From Glaciimonas sp. PAMC28666 (GTDB taxonomy: Bacteria; Pseudomonadota; Gammaproteobacteria; Burkholderiales; Burkholderiaceae_D), in NCBI RefSeq assembly GCF_016917355.1, contig NZ_CP070304.1, positions 682,001 to 746,000 of the forward strand: 64,000 nt of DNA, written 5' to 3'. Made by a program: the position numbers and the translations under genes. Below, in pieces: positions 24,294 to 34,191 of the stretch; position 1 is the stretch's first letter, and each line of letters begins with the position of its first letter. The notes under the pieces are model-generated. The model made no database searches. It was given only the letters and a program-made list of their open reading frames with translations, and had not been told where the DNA came from.

Positions 24294-26138
24294 ATGGAAA
24301 ACGACACACCTGCTTCTGCTCACCAGCTTAATTTGATGGTCCTCGCTGGCATGCAAAGCGACGTGCAGCCACCTGAAAATAACCCTGGATTTTTTGGCGA
24401 TACTCTTACCCCAGATCAGACGAATTTCGCATTGGCGCTACGTCACCGCGCAATCGAAGCAAGCGCGAATGCGATGATCGTTACCAGCGCAATCGCCCCC
24501 GGTTTTAAAATCGAATACGTGAATCCCGCTTTCGAAAATATCACTGGTTATTCGGCGGCCGAGGTGATCGGCCGAAATTGCAAATTCATGCAAGGGACCG
24601 ATTTGGACCAGCCAGAGCTAGAAGAAATCCGGGCTGCGATACGAGAACGGCGGGAGGGCAATACCGTCCTGCGCAACTATCGCAAGGACGGAAGCATGTT
24701 CTGGAATCATTTGTATGTCGCACCGGTACGCAACAACCAAGGTATTGTGACGCACTTCGTCGCCTCACAGTACGACATCACCGTCGCCAAAAATAACGAA
24801 GCCAAACTGATGCGCATGGCGTATCACGACGAGCTCACTGGCTTACCGAATCGTGCGCTATTGCGCGACCGACTGCTACAGGTCCTCGCGTTGGCCGGGC
24901 GTTACAACCGACAGGTATGGGTTTTATTCATTAGCCTGAATCGCTTTAAAATCATCAACGACAGCTTTGGCCATAAGGCTAGCGACCGCTTCCTGACGAT
25001 CATCGCACATCGACTGCGAGATGCTATCCGGGAATCGGATACCGCAGCGCGCTGGGGTGACGACGAATTTATTATCGTCATGCAAGAGCAACCGGCTGGC
25101 AAGTTAGCAATGTCCGCATTACAGAGACTAATAGCGGTAGTCAATCGCGCCATCGTTTTTGGTGAGCAGGAATTCTTCGTGACCTGCAGCATGGGCGTGT
25201 CGCGGTATCCGCAAGATGGCGACCACGTTGACATGCTGCTAGATCGCGCTGACATCGCAGCGCATCACGCCAAACGCAAAGGCGACAATGACTTTCAATT
25301 TCATACCGCAGACATGAACCAGATGGCGCTTAAGCGCCTGCGGGTTGAGGCCGCCTTGCGGCTGGCTATCGAACGCGAAGAATTTGTTTTGCATTACCAG
25401 CCCCAGGTCGACTTAAGCTCGGGCGCCATTACCGGAATGGAAGCACTTATCCGCTGGCAGCAGCCGGAGGAAGGATTACTCTATCCAGCCGACTTCATCG
25501 ATATCGCAGAGGAAACGGGGCTCATTATTCCGATTGGCACCTGGGTGCTGCGCGCGGCTTGCTCACAAAACAAGCAATGGCAAGAAGCGGGCCTTCCGTC
25601 CATTAAAGTGGCTGTCAACCTGTCCGCCCGCCAATTCGCGCAACAAAATCTGTCCGAGACCATCGCGAAAATATTGGCCGACAGCGGGCTTTCACCGAAG
25701 CAATTGGAGCTGGAACTGACCGAAAGTCTGATCATGAACGATGTCGACCAGGCAATCGGTGTGCTGCGCAACATCAAGGCCCTTGGCGTGGGAATATCAG
25801 TCGACGATTTTGGCACCGGCTATTCGAGCCTGTCGTATCTCAAACGCCTGCCGATCGATGTACTTAAAATCGACCGTACGTTCGTTTCCGATATCGGTGC
25901 AGGAGATGGCGATGACGCCGCGATTGTCACCTCGATCATTACGCTGGCGCACGCCCTTAAACTCAGAGTCATTGCCGAAGGCGTCGAAACCGAACAACAA
26001 CTGAATTATCTGCGCGGCAGTGGTTGCGACGAGATGCAGGGGTATTTCTTCAGCAGGCCGGTCACCGCTGAAGCGTTTGCACAGCTTTTGCAATCAGGAA
26101 AACAGTTGATATCTGAGACGGTGACTGAACAGTTGTAA
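24294..26138 (+). CDS. LOV-GGDEF-EAL signalling protein (c-di-GMP)
   Basis: 614 residues from MENDTP (AGGA precedes this ATG; another ATG lies 5 codons upstream). PAS/LOV domain about 45-165 with the photoactive box GRNCKFMQG, Cys96 as flavin-adduct residue, and matching later parts (NYRKDGSMFWN, FVASQYDI with its Gln). GGDEF domain about 175-335 is degenerate: GDDEF instead of GGDEF near residue 254, and QDGDHVDMLL keeps the fold. EAL domain about 350-605 is complete: EALIRW, ELTESLIMND, DDFGTGYSSLSYLKRL, AEGVET. So blue light may control c-di-GMP breakdown. Single gene with its own promoter. Confidence 0.92.
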   Translation: MENDTPASAHQLNLMVLAGMQSDVQPPENNPGFFGDTLTPDQTNFALALRHRAIEASANAMIVTSAIAPGFKIEYVNPAFENITGYSAAEVIGRNCKFMQGTDLDQPELEEIRAAIRERREGNTVLRNYRKDGSMFWNHLYVAPVRNNQGIVTHFVASQYDITVAKNNEAKLMRMAYHDELTGLPNRALLRDRLLQVLALAGRYNRQVWVLFISLNRFKIINDSFGHKASDRFLTIIAHRLRDAIRESDTAARWGDDEFIIVMQEQPAGKLAMSALQRLIAVVNRAIVFGEQEFFVTCSMGVSRYPQDGDHVDMLLDRADIAAHHAKRKGDNDFQFHTADMNQMALKRLRVEAALRLAIEREEFVLHYQPQVDLSSGAITGMEALIRWQQPEEGLLYPADFIDIAEETGLIIPIGTWVLRAACSQNKQWQEAGLPSIKVAVNLSARQFAQQNLSETIAKILADSGLSPKQLELELTESLIMNDVDQAIGVLRNIKALGVGISVDDFGTGYSSLSYLKRLPIDVLKIDRTFVSDIGAGDGDDAAIVTSIITLAHALKLRVIAEGVETEQQLNYLRGSGCDEMQGYFFSRPVTAEAFAQLLQSGKQLISETVTEQL

Positions 26139-26402
26139 AGGGTTGCAAACGAAAACGGTCCCGCTCAAATTTTAGATTCAGTCACAAATTTAAATCCGAT
26201 TAATTACGACTGAACACACTAGCTCTCGCCAAAGAGCCCGGGTTTCAGATAGTCCAAATGGCGCACCGCGCTGATCCAAGCGATTGTGCCAGTCCCTGAT
26301 CACCACGCATTTCCTCCACGCCATATCACCAAAAACGTCGCGAAGTAGCACATCACTCGCGTAATATACTGTTTCTTTTATGCTAAGCAGGGACGAGCGC
26401 CG

Positions 26403-27821
26403 ATGCAAAACCTTCATACTACTTTGGATTCATTCCCTCCCATAGCCGGGATCAAACTGTCCGAATTAATCGGGGCGCTAAGTTATGCGCTCGATATTAC
26501 CGAGGGGCAGCCTGCCGGGCACTGCATTCGCTGCTGCTGGATTGGCATGCACATCGGGCGCGAAATCGGGCTTTCTGAAGACCAGCTTTGGGATCTGTAT
26601 TACACCTTACTGCTCAAAGATTTGGGTTGCAGCAGCAATGCAGCGCGCATTTGCGAACTCTATCTGACCGACGATATCAGCTTCAAGCGCGACTTCAAAA
26701 CGGTTGGAGAAAATTTGCCGCAAGTGCTTAAATTTGTCCTTACTCACACTGGGTTGAAGGCTGGACTGGCAGAGCGATTTCTGAACGTCTTGACCATCTT
26801 GCGTGACGGCAGTGAGCGTGCCCACGAATTGATCACCACCCGTTGCCAGCGGGGTGCGGAAATCGCACGGCTATTGCGCTTCTCCGAAGACGTCGCAGGC
26901 GGTATCTATAGCCTGGACGAACACCATAACGGGCAAGGCAAACCCGATGGATTGGCAGGCAATGCGATCCCCATTTTTTCTCAAATTGCACTGATGGCAC
27001 AAGTCATTGATGTATTTCTAACCGCCGACGGCATCAAGGCGGCAATGAAAGAATTACGCCAACGTTCAGGTCGATGGTTCGATCCGCAGCTGGTGCAAGC
27101 CTTTGAACGCGTTGCCAAAGCAGGCGTGTTCTGGTCCAGACTGACCGCGCCGGATATCGCGCAGGCGGTTCTTGCACTTGAACCAACCACTCATGCGGTC
27201 CCGGTGGACGATGATTATCTGGACGACATCGCCGCCGCTTTCGGTCAGGTTGTCGATTCCAAAAGTCCTTACACCAGCGGACACAGTGCTCGCGTGGCGT
27301 TCTATGCCGACTTGATTGCCGAGGCGCTCGGGATCTCACTCGCACGCCGTCGATGGCTCAAGCGTGGCGCTTTATTACACGATGTCGGAAAGCTTGGCGT
27401 CAGTAACAGTGTGCTGGACAAGCCGGGCAAACTGGACGCAGAAGAGTGGGAGGCCATAAAACTGCACCCGGTGTACACCGAAACCATTTTATCGCGCATT
27501 AATGCGTTTGCTGAACTGGCCCGCGTCACCGGAGCGCATCACGAGCGATTGGACGGACGGGGCTATCCGCGCGGTCTGAGTGCTGAAGCGATCAGCATCG
27601 AAACACGCATCATTACCACCGCAGACATCTTTGATGCCATTACGGCCGATCGCCCCTATCGCGGGCCGATTCCGGTGTCACAAGCACTTGAAATGATGGC
27701 CGAGACGGTCGGCAGCGCGATTGATAAGGCATGCTTTGATGGACTGAAGGCGGCATTAGCACGCTTGTCCGGATTACCAGTTACCCCGGTTGTACCGGAT
27801 GAAGCTGAGCTAGCGGTTTAA
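26403..27821 (+). CDS. HD-GYP domain c-di-GMP phosphodiesterase
   Basis: 472 residues. The C-terminal half (about 285-455) is a complete HD-GYP domain: SGHSARVAFYADLI, LLHDVGKLG (HD at about 325), HPVYTETIL, HHERLDGRGYPRGL and ADIFDAITADRPYR. The N-terminal half resembles a second, degenerate HD domain (CIRCCWIGMHIGREI, EHHNGQGKPDGLAG). Two-HD proteins of this type act in c-di-GMP breakdown. Gap to the LOV protein is 264 bases, so not clearly one operon, but function is related. Confidence 0.9.
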   Translation: MQNLHTTLDSFPPIAGIKLSELIGALSYALDITEGQPAGHCIRCCWIGMHIGREIGLSEDQLWDLYYTLLLKDLGCSSNAARICELYLTDDISFKRDFKTVGENLPQVLKFVLTHTGLKAGLAERFLNVLTILRDGSERAHELITTRCQRGAEIARLLRFSEDVAGGIYSLDEHHNGQGKPDGLAGNAIPIFSQIALMAQVIDVFLTADGIKAAMKELRQRSGRWFDPQLVQAFERVAKAGVFWSRLTAPDIAQAVLALEPTTHAVPVDDDYLDDIAAAFGQVVDSKSPYTSGHSARVAFYADLIAEALGISLARRRWLKRGALLHDVGKLGVSNSVLDKPGKLDAEEWEAIKLHPVYTETILSRINAFAELARVTGAHHERLDGRGYPRGLSAEAISIETRIITTADIFDAITADRPYRGPIPVSQALEMMAETVGSAIDKACFDGLKAALARLSGLPVTPVVPDEAELAV

Positions 27822-27835
27822 GGCCAGGTCTTAAT

Positions 27836-27863
27836 CACTGGCTTCGCTTTTGCGAAGCCAGTG
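27836..27863 (+). terminator. Perfect hairpin after the HD-GYP gene
   Basis: 12-bp stem CACTGGCTTCGC, TTTT loop, complement. 15 bases after the stop codon. No T run on either side, so it may act as an mRNA 3' end stabiliser or in both directions. Confidence 0.6.
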
Positions 27864-27877
27864 GCGGTAGTTCCACA

Positions 27878-27922
27878 TATTAGGAATCACTAATAAGAGC
27901 ATATTATTAGGTATTCCTAATA
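27878..27922. promoter_or_regulatory. Nested palindromes before the 241-aa gene
   Basis: TATTAGGAAT (27878-27887) pairs with ATTCCTAATA (27913-27922), and inside it ATTATTAGG/CCTAATAAT form a tighter palindrome. AT-rich, operator-like, about 170 bases before the gene at 28091. Confidence 0.5.
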
Positions 27923-28090
27923 ATATTCCGCTATCATTACTTGGTCTGGTGGTGGCAACTCAAACCCTTGGCGACATTGCATCTTGTCTAGTCAACCCTA
28001 TCGTGGCAAAGTCGCACACTTAACGCGCGATCCCTAAAATAACACCAGCACCATACGGGCGGTTTGAGAAGAAATAGAAGGAAGAAACAC

Positions 28091-28816
28091 ATGACGATCA
28101 CAGAATTGCCTTTCCGGGCCACCACGGCGCAGGCTTGCCATTGGCTTGCGCAGCACACCGGCGGCACGCCATGGACTTTGGCGCGCCTCATAGAAAACGG
28201 ATTGACACCGTACGTTTGGCTGGACTATGACGCTGACCATCCGGCGTTGTTCGGGGATGCCAATGGCGGTTATGCCGCGCCGATTTTTTTTGAGGGTGAC
28301 ACCCAGCGCCTGGCCGCTGGCAGCAGCGATGTGTTGATTACGATCACCAAAGATGTGTATCGGATCGTGACCAAACTCGCTCCTCCCGGCTTTCGCAGAG
28401 AACTGGATGCGTTACGTTTTTTAAAGAAGGATCTGGAGCGGCTGGCGAACAAACTCAAACGCGAAGCCGAGGCCGAAAAGGAACCTAAAGTTATTAACGT
28501 CGATGAGGCTAGGGAATCACAGAGCGGCATCAGCAAAGATCAGGTCCTGATAGCGTTTGCCAAACTTGTCAAAATTGATTTGGAACAGGCTCTTGATGGC
28601 GGCGGCGGTATCTTTGGCGATGAGGGTGCGAGGGTAAAAGGCAGCACAAAAAAATCAAAAAATAAAATCGTGTGGAATCCGATTACGTTGGCATTGGGAT
28701 TAAACGATGTGTATCGGGTGCCGATGTCCCCTCTCAAGCGCGCATTTAGCACGCATGATTTTTTGGACGCCTGGGCTGCTGAATGGCAGCATACTTTAAC
28801 GCTACTGGGGAAATAA
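28091..28816 (+). CDS. Conserved hypothetical protein (241 aa)
   Basis: Start MTITELPFR at 28091, preceded by GAAGGAAG. I do not recognise a named family. The front (ACHWLAQHTGGTPWTLARLI) looks like an HTH-type specificity head; the middle (GDTQRLAAGSSDVLITITKD) is beta-rich; a charged coiled coil (LKKDLERLANKLKREAEAEK) follows. The tail after residue 150 is Gly/Lys-rich and then basic. Composition and AT-rich operator suggest a transferred gene. It is convergent with the truncated sulfatase-maturase gene, whose 3' end it probably replaced. Confidence 0.6.
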   Translation: MTITELPFRATTAQACHWLAQHTGGTPWTLARLIENGLTPYVWLDYDADHPALFGDANGGYAAPIFFEGDTQRLAAGSSDVLITITKDVYRIVTKLAPPGFRRELDALRFLKKDLERLANKLKREAEAEKEPKVINVDEARESQSGISKDQVLIAFAKLVKIDLEQALDGGGGIFGDEGARVKGSTKKSKNKIVWNPITLALGLNDVYRVPMSPLKRAFSTHDFLDAWAAEWQHTLTLLGK

Positions 28817-28850
28817 GGACTATTTCTGTCCGCGCAACTAGTTGTTCCGC

Positions 28851-29633
28851 TCAGAAAGATGGCTGCGTATTAACTGGGGACCGGAGACCGAAACCAAAGA
28901 CCGATAATGAAGCTTTGATGGCTGGCACCCTGGTTAATGCTTGGGTTATTTTCGGCAAAGCCAACGTCGGCGGCGCAGAAAAATGCAGGCCAATCACCGT
29001 TTCTTTCGGTTGCGCATCGCGCTCGACGACCGGATTAAATTGCATAAAATTTGCGCCGATTTCTTTCAGATGGCGATAAATTTCCAAAGGGTGATCGACG
29101 TTGGCACTCGACACGGTCACCAGCACATTGAAGTCAACCGCGTAACGACTCAGTACCGCCAGACCACGCAATGTATCGTCATAACTTGAACGCCCCTTTT
29201 TGTCAGGACGCGCCACGTCATTCAACGCCCGTGGGCCATCCAGACTGACACCGACCAAAAAACTTTCGCGTTTAAGAAAAGCGCCCCAATCATCGTCCAG
29301 CAATGTGCCGTTGGTCTGCAAGGTGTTACGAATTGTCTTTCCATTTGCATATCGCTGCTGCAGCGCAACCGCGCGCTCAAAGAACGTCACCCCCATCAAA
29401 GTAGGCTCGCCGCCCTGCCACGTAAATTCAACCTCCGGTGCTGGTTGCGCGGCGATGTAATTTTTCACATAAGCGTCCAGCAATTCATCAGACATGCGAA
29501 ACCGTTGGCGCGGTGGAAACATGCTCTCTTTTTCAAGGTAGAAGCAATATCCACAGTCCAGGTTGCACAGCGGACCAATCGGTTTCGCCATCAGATGAAT
29601 ACCGGTCAATGAGGTTGGTGCTGTGGAATCCAT
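28851..29633 (-). pseudogene. Anaerobic sulfatase-maturating enzyme, C-terminally truncated
   Basis: 260 codons of a radical SAM protein that is normally near 400. The radical SAM cluster site CNLDCGYC is intact near residue 23, followed by EFTWQGGEPTLMG and LVGVSLDGPR, all as in AnSME enzymes that turn Cys or Ser of sulfatases into formylglycine. The SPASM domain with its extra Fe-S cysteines is absent. Family likeness ends at about LHFSAPPTLALP and is followed by unrelated residues. No sulfatase gene is seen nearby; both were likely lost in one deletion next to 28816. Confidence 0.8.
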
Positions 29634-30022
29634 AATTTTGCGATGATTGATGAGTTGAGGTTGAAGGACGCGGGTACCGGGGCAAAATTGACGTCCGGAA
29701 ATGTCAATTAGCCATATGTGGAGGTATGGTAGCCATCAAAACCAGTTTCAGCAGGTCATTGCAGTGGAAACAGCGGTCACACCGACAAACATTTTTCAGC
29801 GAAAATTGAGGCGGACCGAATCAATACTTAGCAGAAGCCACGATGACGTTCGATACTTCTGGTCCGTCTTCGCGTGCCTTCAATGGGCGGCGGTGCCGAG
29901 GAAGCTTTCGGGCTTGTTGGTTTTTTTGTGTACCAGTCGATCAACCTCATCATTTGCCGCCCACCCTGCTTGATCGAGGGCGGTGACTCAACCGCACACC
30001 CCAACCTCTTGACCCATCCGAA
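29634..30022. other. Gene-free stretch
   Basis: 389 bases between the truncated maturase and the sulfur-ester cluster. No convincing gene; may include part of a decayed insertion. No terminator seen for the cluster ending at 30023. Confidence 0.4.
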
Positions 30023-31378
30023 TTAAGCCGCCACCTCCTCTTGTCGTTTGCGCTGATGAGGCGGTCGGGCCAGACCGAGATGATCGCGTAGCGTGCGCCC
30101 TTCGTATTCGGTGCGGAACAGTCCCCGCCGTCTTAATTCCGGTAACACTAGCGCAACGAAATCGTCGAGTCCTCCGGGCAAAGTCGGGGGCATGATGTTG
30201 AAGCCGTCCGCAGCGCCGTGCAGGAACCAGTCTTCCAGTCGATCAACGATGCTTTCTGGCGTGCCATAGATGGACCAATGACCGCGTGCGGTGGCGACGC
30301 GCAATGATAACTGGCGCAGCGTTAAATTTTCTTTGAGCGCGATGCCGCTCACTAACTGAAACCGGCTTTTGGTGCCGTTCGGTTCTTGCAGATCGTGCGG
30401 GATCGGTCCATCCAAAGGATAGCCAGTCAGATCGATGCCGCCCAGGTGATGGGACAGCATTGCCAGACCGACGCTGGGGTCAATCAAAGACTGCAGCTGT
30501 TCATGCTTTTCCTGGGCCTCGGCTTCCGTCCGTCCGACCACAGGAAACACGCCCGGCATGATTTTTAACCGGGACGGGTCGCGGCCATATTTTGCTAATT
30601 TTCCTTTTAGACCGGCGTAGAATTTTTGCGCATCTTCCAGTGATTGTTGCGCGGTAAAAATGACTTCGGCGGTACGCGCGGCAAGTTCCTGACCCCGTTC
30701 TGACGATCCAGCCTGAACGATGACCGGATGTCCCTGGATTGGACGGGCCACGTTCAATGGTCCGCGCACGGAAAAATGGCGGCCGTGATGATTCAGCGTA
30801 TGCAGTTTGGTGGGGTCAAAATGGGTGCCGCTGGCCTTGTCGAGTGTAAATGCATCATCTTCCCAACTGTCCCATAAACCCTTGACGACATCGACAAATT
30901 CTTCGGCGCGTTCATAACGCGCGCCGTGCTCAGGATGTTTGTCAAGATTGAAGTTGCGGGCTTCTGCATCTGACCATGAGGTAACCACATTCCAGCCTGC
31001 CCTGCCGTCACTAAGATGATCCAGAGAGGCGAATTTGCGGGCAACGTGAAAAGGTTCGTTGTAGGTGGTAGAGACTGTTGCCACTAATCCGATCCGTTCG
31101 GTGACCGCAGACAACGCAGACAGGAGGGTCAGCGGTTCGAAGGTTGCACCGCGTGCGGTGCGATAGAGCGTATCGGTGTCATGGGCGCGGATAGCGACGC
31201 CATCGGCAAGAAACAAGGCGTCAAATTTGGCGCGTTCGGCCGTTTGTGCAATCTGTCGGTAATGCGCAATACTGCGACCGGCGTTGGCTTCAGCGTCAGG
31301 ATGACGCCAGCCAGCGACGTGGTGTCCGGTCGCCTGCAAAAACGCGCCTAGCTTCATGTGGGGTTGCGGTTTGGTCAT
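30023..31378 (-). CDS. FMN-dependent monooxygenase, NtaA/SnaA/DszA-type LLM class
   Basis: 451 residues from MTKPQPHMK (AGGAAA precedes). The bacterial luciferase-like fold is clear: LGAFLQATGHHVAGWRHPDA at the front, FLADGVAIRAHD, HLSDGRAGWNVVTSWSDAEA, ERAEEFVDVVKGLWDSW, then GSPESIVDRLEDW-like IYGTPESIVDRLEDWF near the end. The family oxidises small sulfur or nitrogen compounds with FMNH2 from a separate reductase, which is not in the window. Last gene of the sulfate-ester/sulfonate cluster, so a C-S bond-cleaving role is likely. Confidence 0.88.
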   Translation of the reverse strand: MTKPQPHMKLGAFLQATGHHVAGWRHPDAEANAGRSIAHYRQIAQTAERAKFDALFLADGVAIRAHDTDTLYRTARGATFEPLTLLSALSAVTERIGLVATVSTTYNEPFHVARKFASLDHLSDGRAGWNVVTSWSDAEARNFNLDKHPEHGARYERAEEFVDVVKGLWDSWEDDAFTLDKASGTHFDPTKLHTLNHHGRHFSVRGPLNVARPIQGHPVIVQAGSSERGQELAARTAEVIFTAQQSLEDAQKFYAGLKGKLAKYGRDPSRLKIMPGVFPVVGRTEAEAQEKHEQLQSLIDPSVGLAMLSHHLGGIDLTGYPLDGPIPHDLQEPNGTKSRFQLVSGIALKENLTLRQLSLRVATARGHWSIYGTPESIVDRLEDWFLHGAADGFNIMPPTLPGGLDDFVALVLPELRRRGLFRTEYEGRTLRDHLGLARPPHQRKRQEEVAA

Positions 31379-31439
31379 GTTGTTTCCTATGCTCTGCATT
31401 GGAGGCGGGGTAGACGCCCAGGGATAATGGAGTGATCGT

Positions 31440-32354
31440 TTAAACCGTTACCGGCTGGCGTGCAGCGGTCGGACGCACTGCGACGCTGCGGGCAACGCTG
31501 GTACGACCATCCACACTTATCGGTACATCACCGGCTATCGTCACGCGTCGGACAACGCGGTGCTGGTCGCCGTAGTCGTTGATCGCATAATGTTGGGTAG
31601 CACGGTTATCCCACATCGCGACATCACCTACCGCCCAGCGCCAGCGTACGGTATTTTCGAGGCGGGTCACATGACTGTGAAGCAAAGATACCAAGCGTTC
31701 CGAATCGACCGAGGTGTAGCCCAGCAGCTTCTTGACGAAGTGCCCTAGTACTAACGTGCGTTCGCCGGTTTCTGGATGCACGCGTACGACCGGATGCTCG
31801 GTTTCAAACAGCGTTGCCGTAAATACTTCCCGATAACGACGCACGCCCTCGTCGCCTGGATTAAGTCGGGTAGCGGCATAGTCGTAATCGTTGGTATGCA
31901 AGGCCCATAAGGTATCGGCCAGTTTCCGTATATTTTCGGGCAAATCGTTATACGCAGAGGCTGTATTGGCCCATACGGTATCGCCACCAACCGGCGGAAT
32001 CACGACTGCGCGCAGGATTGAGGCTTGGGGGTAAGCCACATCAAAGGTGACATCAGTGTGCCAGGAATTGGCGCGTCCGCCATGGTTTGAATCGAGTTCC
32101 AGCAAGAAGTCGGTACCCTCGCGCACAGGGACGGTTGGGTGCGCGACCAAGTCTCCCCAGCGGCGTGCAAAGGACTCCTGCGCGACGTCGTCGACATGGT
32201 GCTGGCCGCGAAAAAATAACACTTTATATTTGAACAGCGCTTGGCGAAGTGCTTCGAAGGTTTCGTTATCGATTGCTCCGGACAAGCGAATACCGCGTAT
32301 TTCGGCACCGATACGAGCCGCGACGGGAAGAAGATCTAAATTAGCTATGCTCAT
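31440..32354 (-). CDS. TauD/TfdA-family Fe(II)/2-oxoglutarate dioxygenase
   Basis: 304 residues. Metal site His99-x-Asp101 (SWHTDVTF) and the distal His in WDNRATQHYAI; the 2-oxoglutarate Arg is in QHRVVRRVTI. Oxygenates an alkyl sulfate ester or sulfonate so that it falls apart into aldehyde and sulfate or sulfite. Closest in plan to AtsK/TauD enzymes. It lies between the ATPase gene and the monooxygenase gene. It has the same domain and length as the enzyme at 37374, but only moderate likeness, so the substrates may differ. Confidence 0.9.
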   Translation of the reverse strand: MSIANLDLLPVAARIGAEIRGIRLSGAIDNETFEALRQALFKYKVLFFRGQHHVDDVAQESFARRWGDLVAHPTVPVREGTDFLLELDSNHGGRANSWHTDVTFDVAYPQASILRAVVIPPVGGDTVWANTASAYNDLPENIRKLADTLWALHTNDYDYAATRLNPGDEGVRRYREVFTATLFETEHPVVRVHPETGERTLVLGHFVKKLLGYTSVDSERLVSLLHSHVTRLENTVRWRWAVGDVAMWDNRATQHYAINDYGDQHRVVRRVTIAGDVPISVDGRTSVARSVAVRPTAARQPVTV

Positions 32355-32502
32355 GTTAAGTGGTCCTCAATGACATTACGGTGTGAAGAAATCCATGACA
32401 CTGCTATTTTCAGAAGCAATCAGGAGCAAAATTCAAGCGAAGTGATCGGCGATTTGTAATACCGGTCACGTCCGATAACAACCTTGCCAGATTTTTTTCC
32501 AT

Positions 32503-33345
32503 TTAAACGGCGAACAAAAAAGTGGCCGGTAACGGTCCACGTACCAGCTCTGCCTCGGGCACCCGCAATGGCGCTTCCGCCGAGGTTGCTGCGTCCCCCG
32601 AAAACTCGCGCAGAACTTGTTCCTTGACCTCAACGAAGGGCAATCCGGCACGTTCGCGTGGATGCGCCAGATTGACCGGAACGATGCGGCGGATGCGTCC
32701 CGGCCGCGGTTCCATGACGACCACTTTATCGCCGAGATAAATGGCTTCTTCCACATCGTGGGTGACCAGGATCATGGTGATGCCTTCGGCCTGCCAGATG
32801 CGGTGCAGTTCTTGTTGCAGGTAGGCACGGGTGAGCGCATCGAGCGCGCCGAAAGGTTCATCGAGTAATAAAATTTCTGGCTTGTTCACCAGTGCCCGCG
32901 CTATCGCCACGCGCTGCGCCATGCCGCCAGATAGTTGATGGGGATAAGATTTTTCGAAACCGCTTAGCCCGACCAATTCAATATGTTGTTGCACCAGTTG
33001 GCGCTTTTGTCCGGGTGTGAGTGCCGCGTTAAGTAAGCCGAGCGAGATGTTGCCCTCGACCGTCATCCAGGGAAATAGCCGATGCTCCTGAAAGACGATG
33101 CCGCGTTCCAGACTGGTACCGACGATGCGTTTTCCATCCAGCAATACTTCGCCGCGATAGTCGTCTTCCAACCCGACGATTAGCCGCAGCAAGGTCGATT
33201 TTCCGCAGCCACTGGCACCGACGATACTGAGGAACTCACCTGGCTGAATGGTCAGGGTGATGTCATCAAGTACCGGAAGCGTTCCGTTCCTGAGGGAATA
33301 TTGTTTGCTGAGATGCTGGATTTCCAGCGTACCTGCATGCGCCAT
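32503..33345 (-). CDS. ABC transporter ATPase, SsuB/TauB type
   Basis: 280 residues from MAHAGTLE (AGGAAAAA precedes; an earlier Met adds non-family residues). Walker A GASGCGKST (about 43), Q-loop FQEHRLFPW, signature LSGGMAQRVAIARAL, Walker B ILLLDEPFGALD, H-loop VTHDVEEA. NitT/TauT-type importer subunit. The C-terminal tail (about 25 residues) is longer than in SsuB. Serves both permease genes immediately upstream. Confidence 0.93.
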   Translation of the reverse strand: MAHAGTLEIQHLSKQYSLRNGTLPVLDDITLTIQPGEFLSIVGASGCGKSTLLRLIVGLEDDYRGEVLLDGKRIVGTSLERGIVFQEHRLFPWMTVEGNISLGLLNAALTPGQKRQLVQQHIELVGLSGFEKSYPHQLSGGMAQRVAIARALVNKPEILLLDEPFGALDALTRAYLQQELHRIWQAEGITMILVTHDVEEAIYLGDKVVVMEPRPGRIRRIVPVNLAHPRERAGLPFVEVKEQVLREFSGDAATSAEAPLRVPEAELVRGPLPATFLFAV

Positions 33346-33374
33346 GTTATTTTTTTCCTGAAAATGTGTGCAGA

Positions 33375-34181
33375 TCAAAACTGTGCAATTGAACTTCCGC
33401 GCCATGCCAGCAATCGACGCTCAATCTGGCTTGCGATCCAGTTCAGGCTGAAGCCGACCAGACCAACCACGATCACGCCAAACAGCACCATATCCATACG
33501 AAATAATTCGCGCCCATCGATCATGGTATTGCCAATACCCTTGCCGGAGACTAATAGATACTCTGCACCTAAAGTGGCAAGCCAGGCGTAGATCAGCGCA
33601 AGGTGAATCCCGGCGCAGATGGAGGGCAAGGCAGACGGCAGGACGACTTTGGTCAGCATTTGCCAGCGTGTAAATTTCAGCACATGCGCGACCTCAATCA
33701 CATCATGGGGCACGCTGCGGATACCTTCGAACGTGTTCAGCACTACGGGAAAAAATGCCGCCAGCGATAAGAAAGCGACTTTGGCCGCGTCACCCAAACC
33801 AAACCATACCGACAGCAGCGGAATCCACGCAAATAGGGAAATTTGTTTGAGCGTGTGGAAGGTCGGACCGATCATGCTTTCAAACAGGCGCGATAAGCCG
33901 AGGGCGGTCCCGAAGGTCAGTCCGGCGAGTGCGCCGATGGCGAAGCCCAGCAGATCGCGCCACAAACTGGCTTTTAATGCGATCCACAATTCACCGCTGA
34001 CTACTTGCTGCACGCCGAAAGCCCAGACATGTCCTATCGGCACCAGCAACGGCGAACTTGACCAGCCAAAGCGCGCCGCCGCCCACCAGGCCAGCAGCAG
34101 CAAGGACGGCAACACCCACCCGCGCAAAAATGGCGGCACAAAGTGGTCTTTTTTGGCGGTGGCTGACTGCAAAGTTGACAT
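33375..34181 (-). CDS. ABC transporter permease, SsuC/TauC type
   Basis: 268 residues with about six membrane helices and the coupling loop LPSALPSICAGIHLALIYAW (EAA-like). The ribosome site GAGGAG is close to the ATG. Second of two permeases; 10 bases separate it from the first, so they probably form a heterodimer in one transporter. Confidence 0.93.
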   Translation of the reverse strand: MSTLQSATAKKDHFVPPFLRGWVLPSLLLLAWWAAARFGWSSSPLLVPIGHVWAFGVQQVVSGELWIALKASLWRDLLGFAIGALAGLTFGTALGLSRLFESMIGPTFHTLKQISLFAWIPLLSVWFGLGDAAKVAFLSLAAFFPVVLNTFEGIRSVPHDVIEVAHVLKFTRWQMLTKVVLPSALPSICAGIHLALIYAWLATLGAEYLLVSGKGIGNTMIDGRELFRMDMVLFGVIVVGLVGFSLNWIASQIERRLLAWRGSSIAQF

Positions 34182-34191
34182 ACGTATCTCC

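Noticed and set aside
26190-26417. 75-codon minus-strand frame upstream of the HD-GYP gene
   Set aside because: It overlaps the start of the HD-GYP gene, has no family likeness and no ribosome site.
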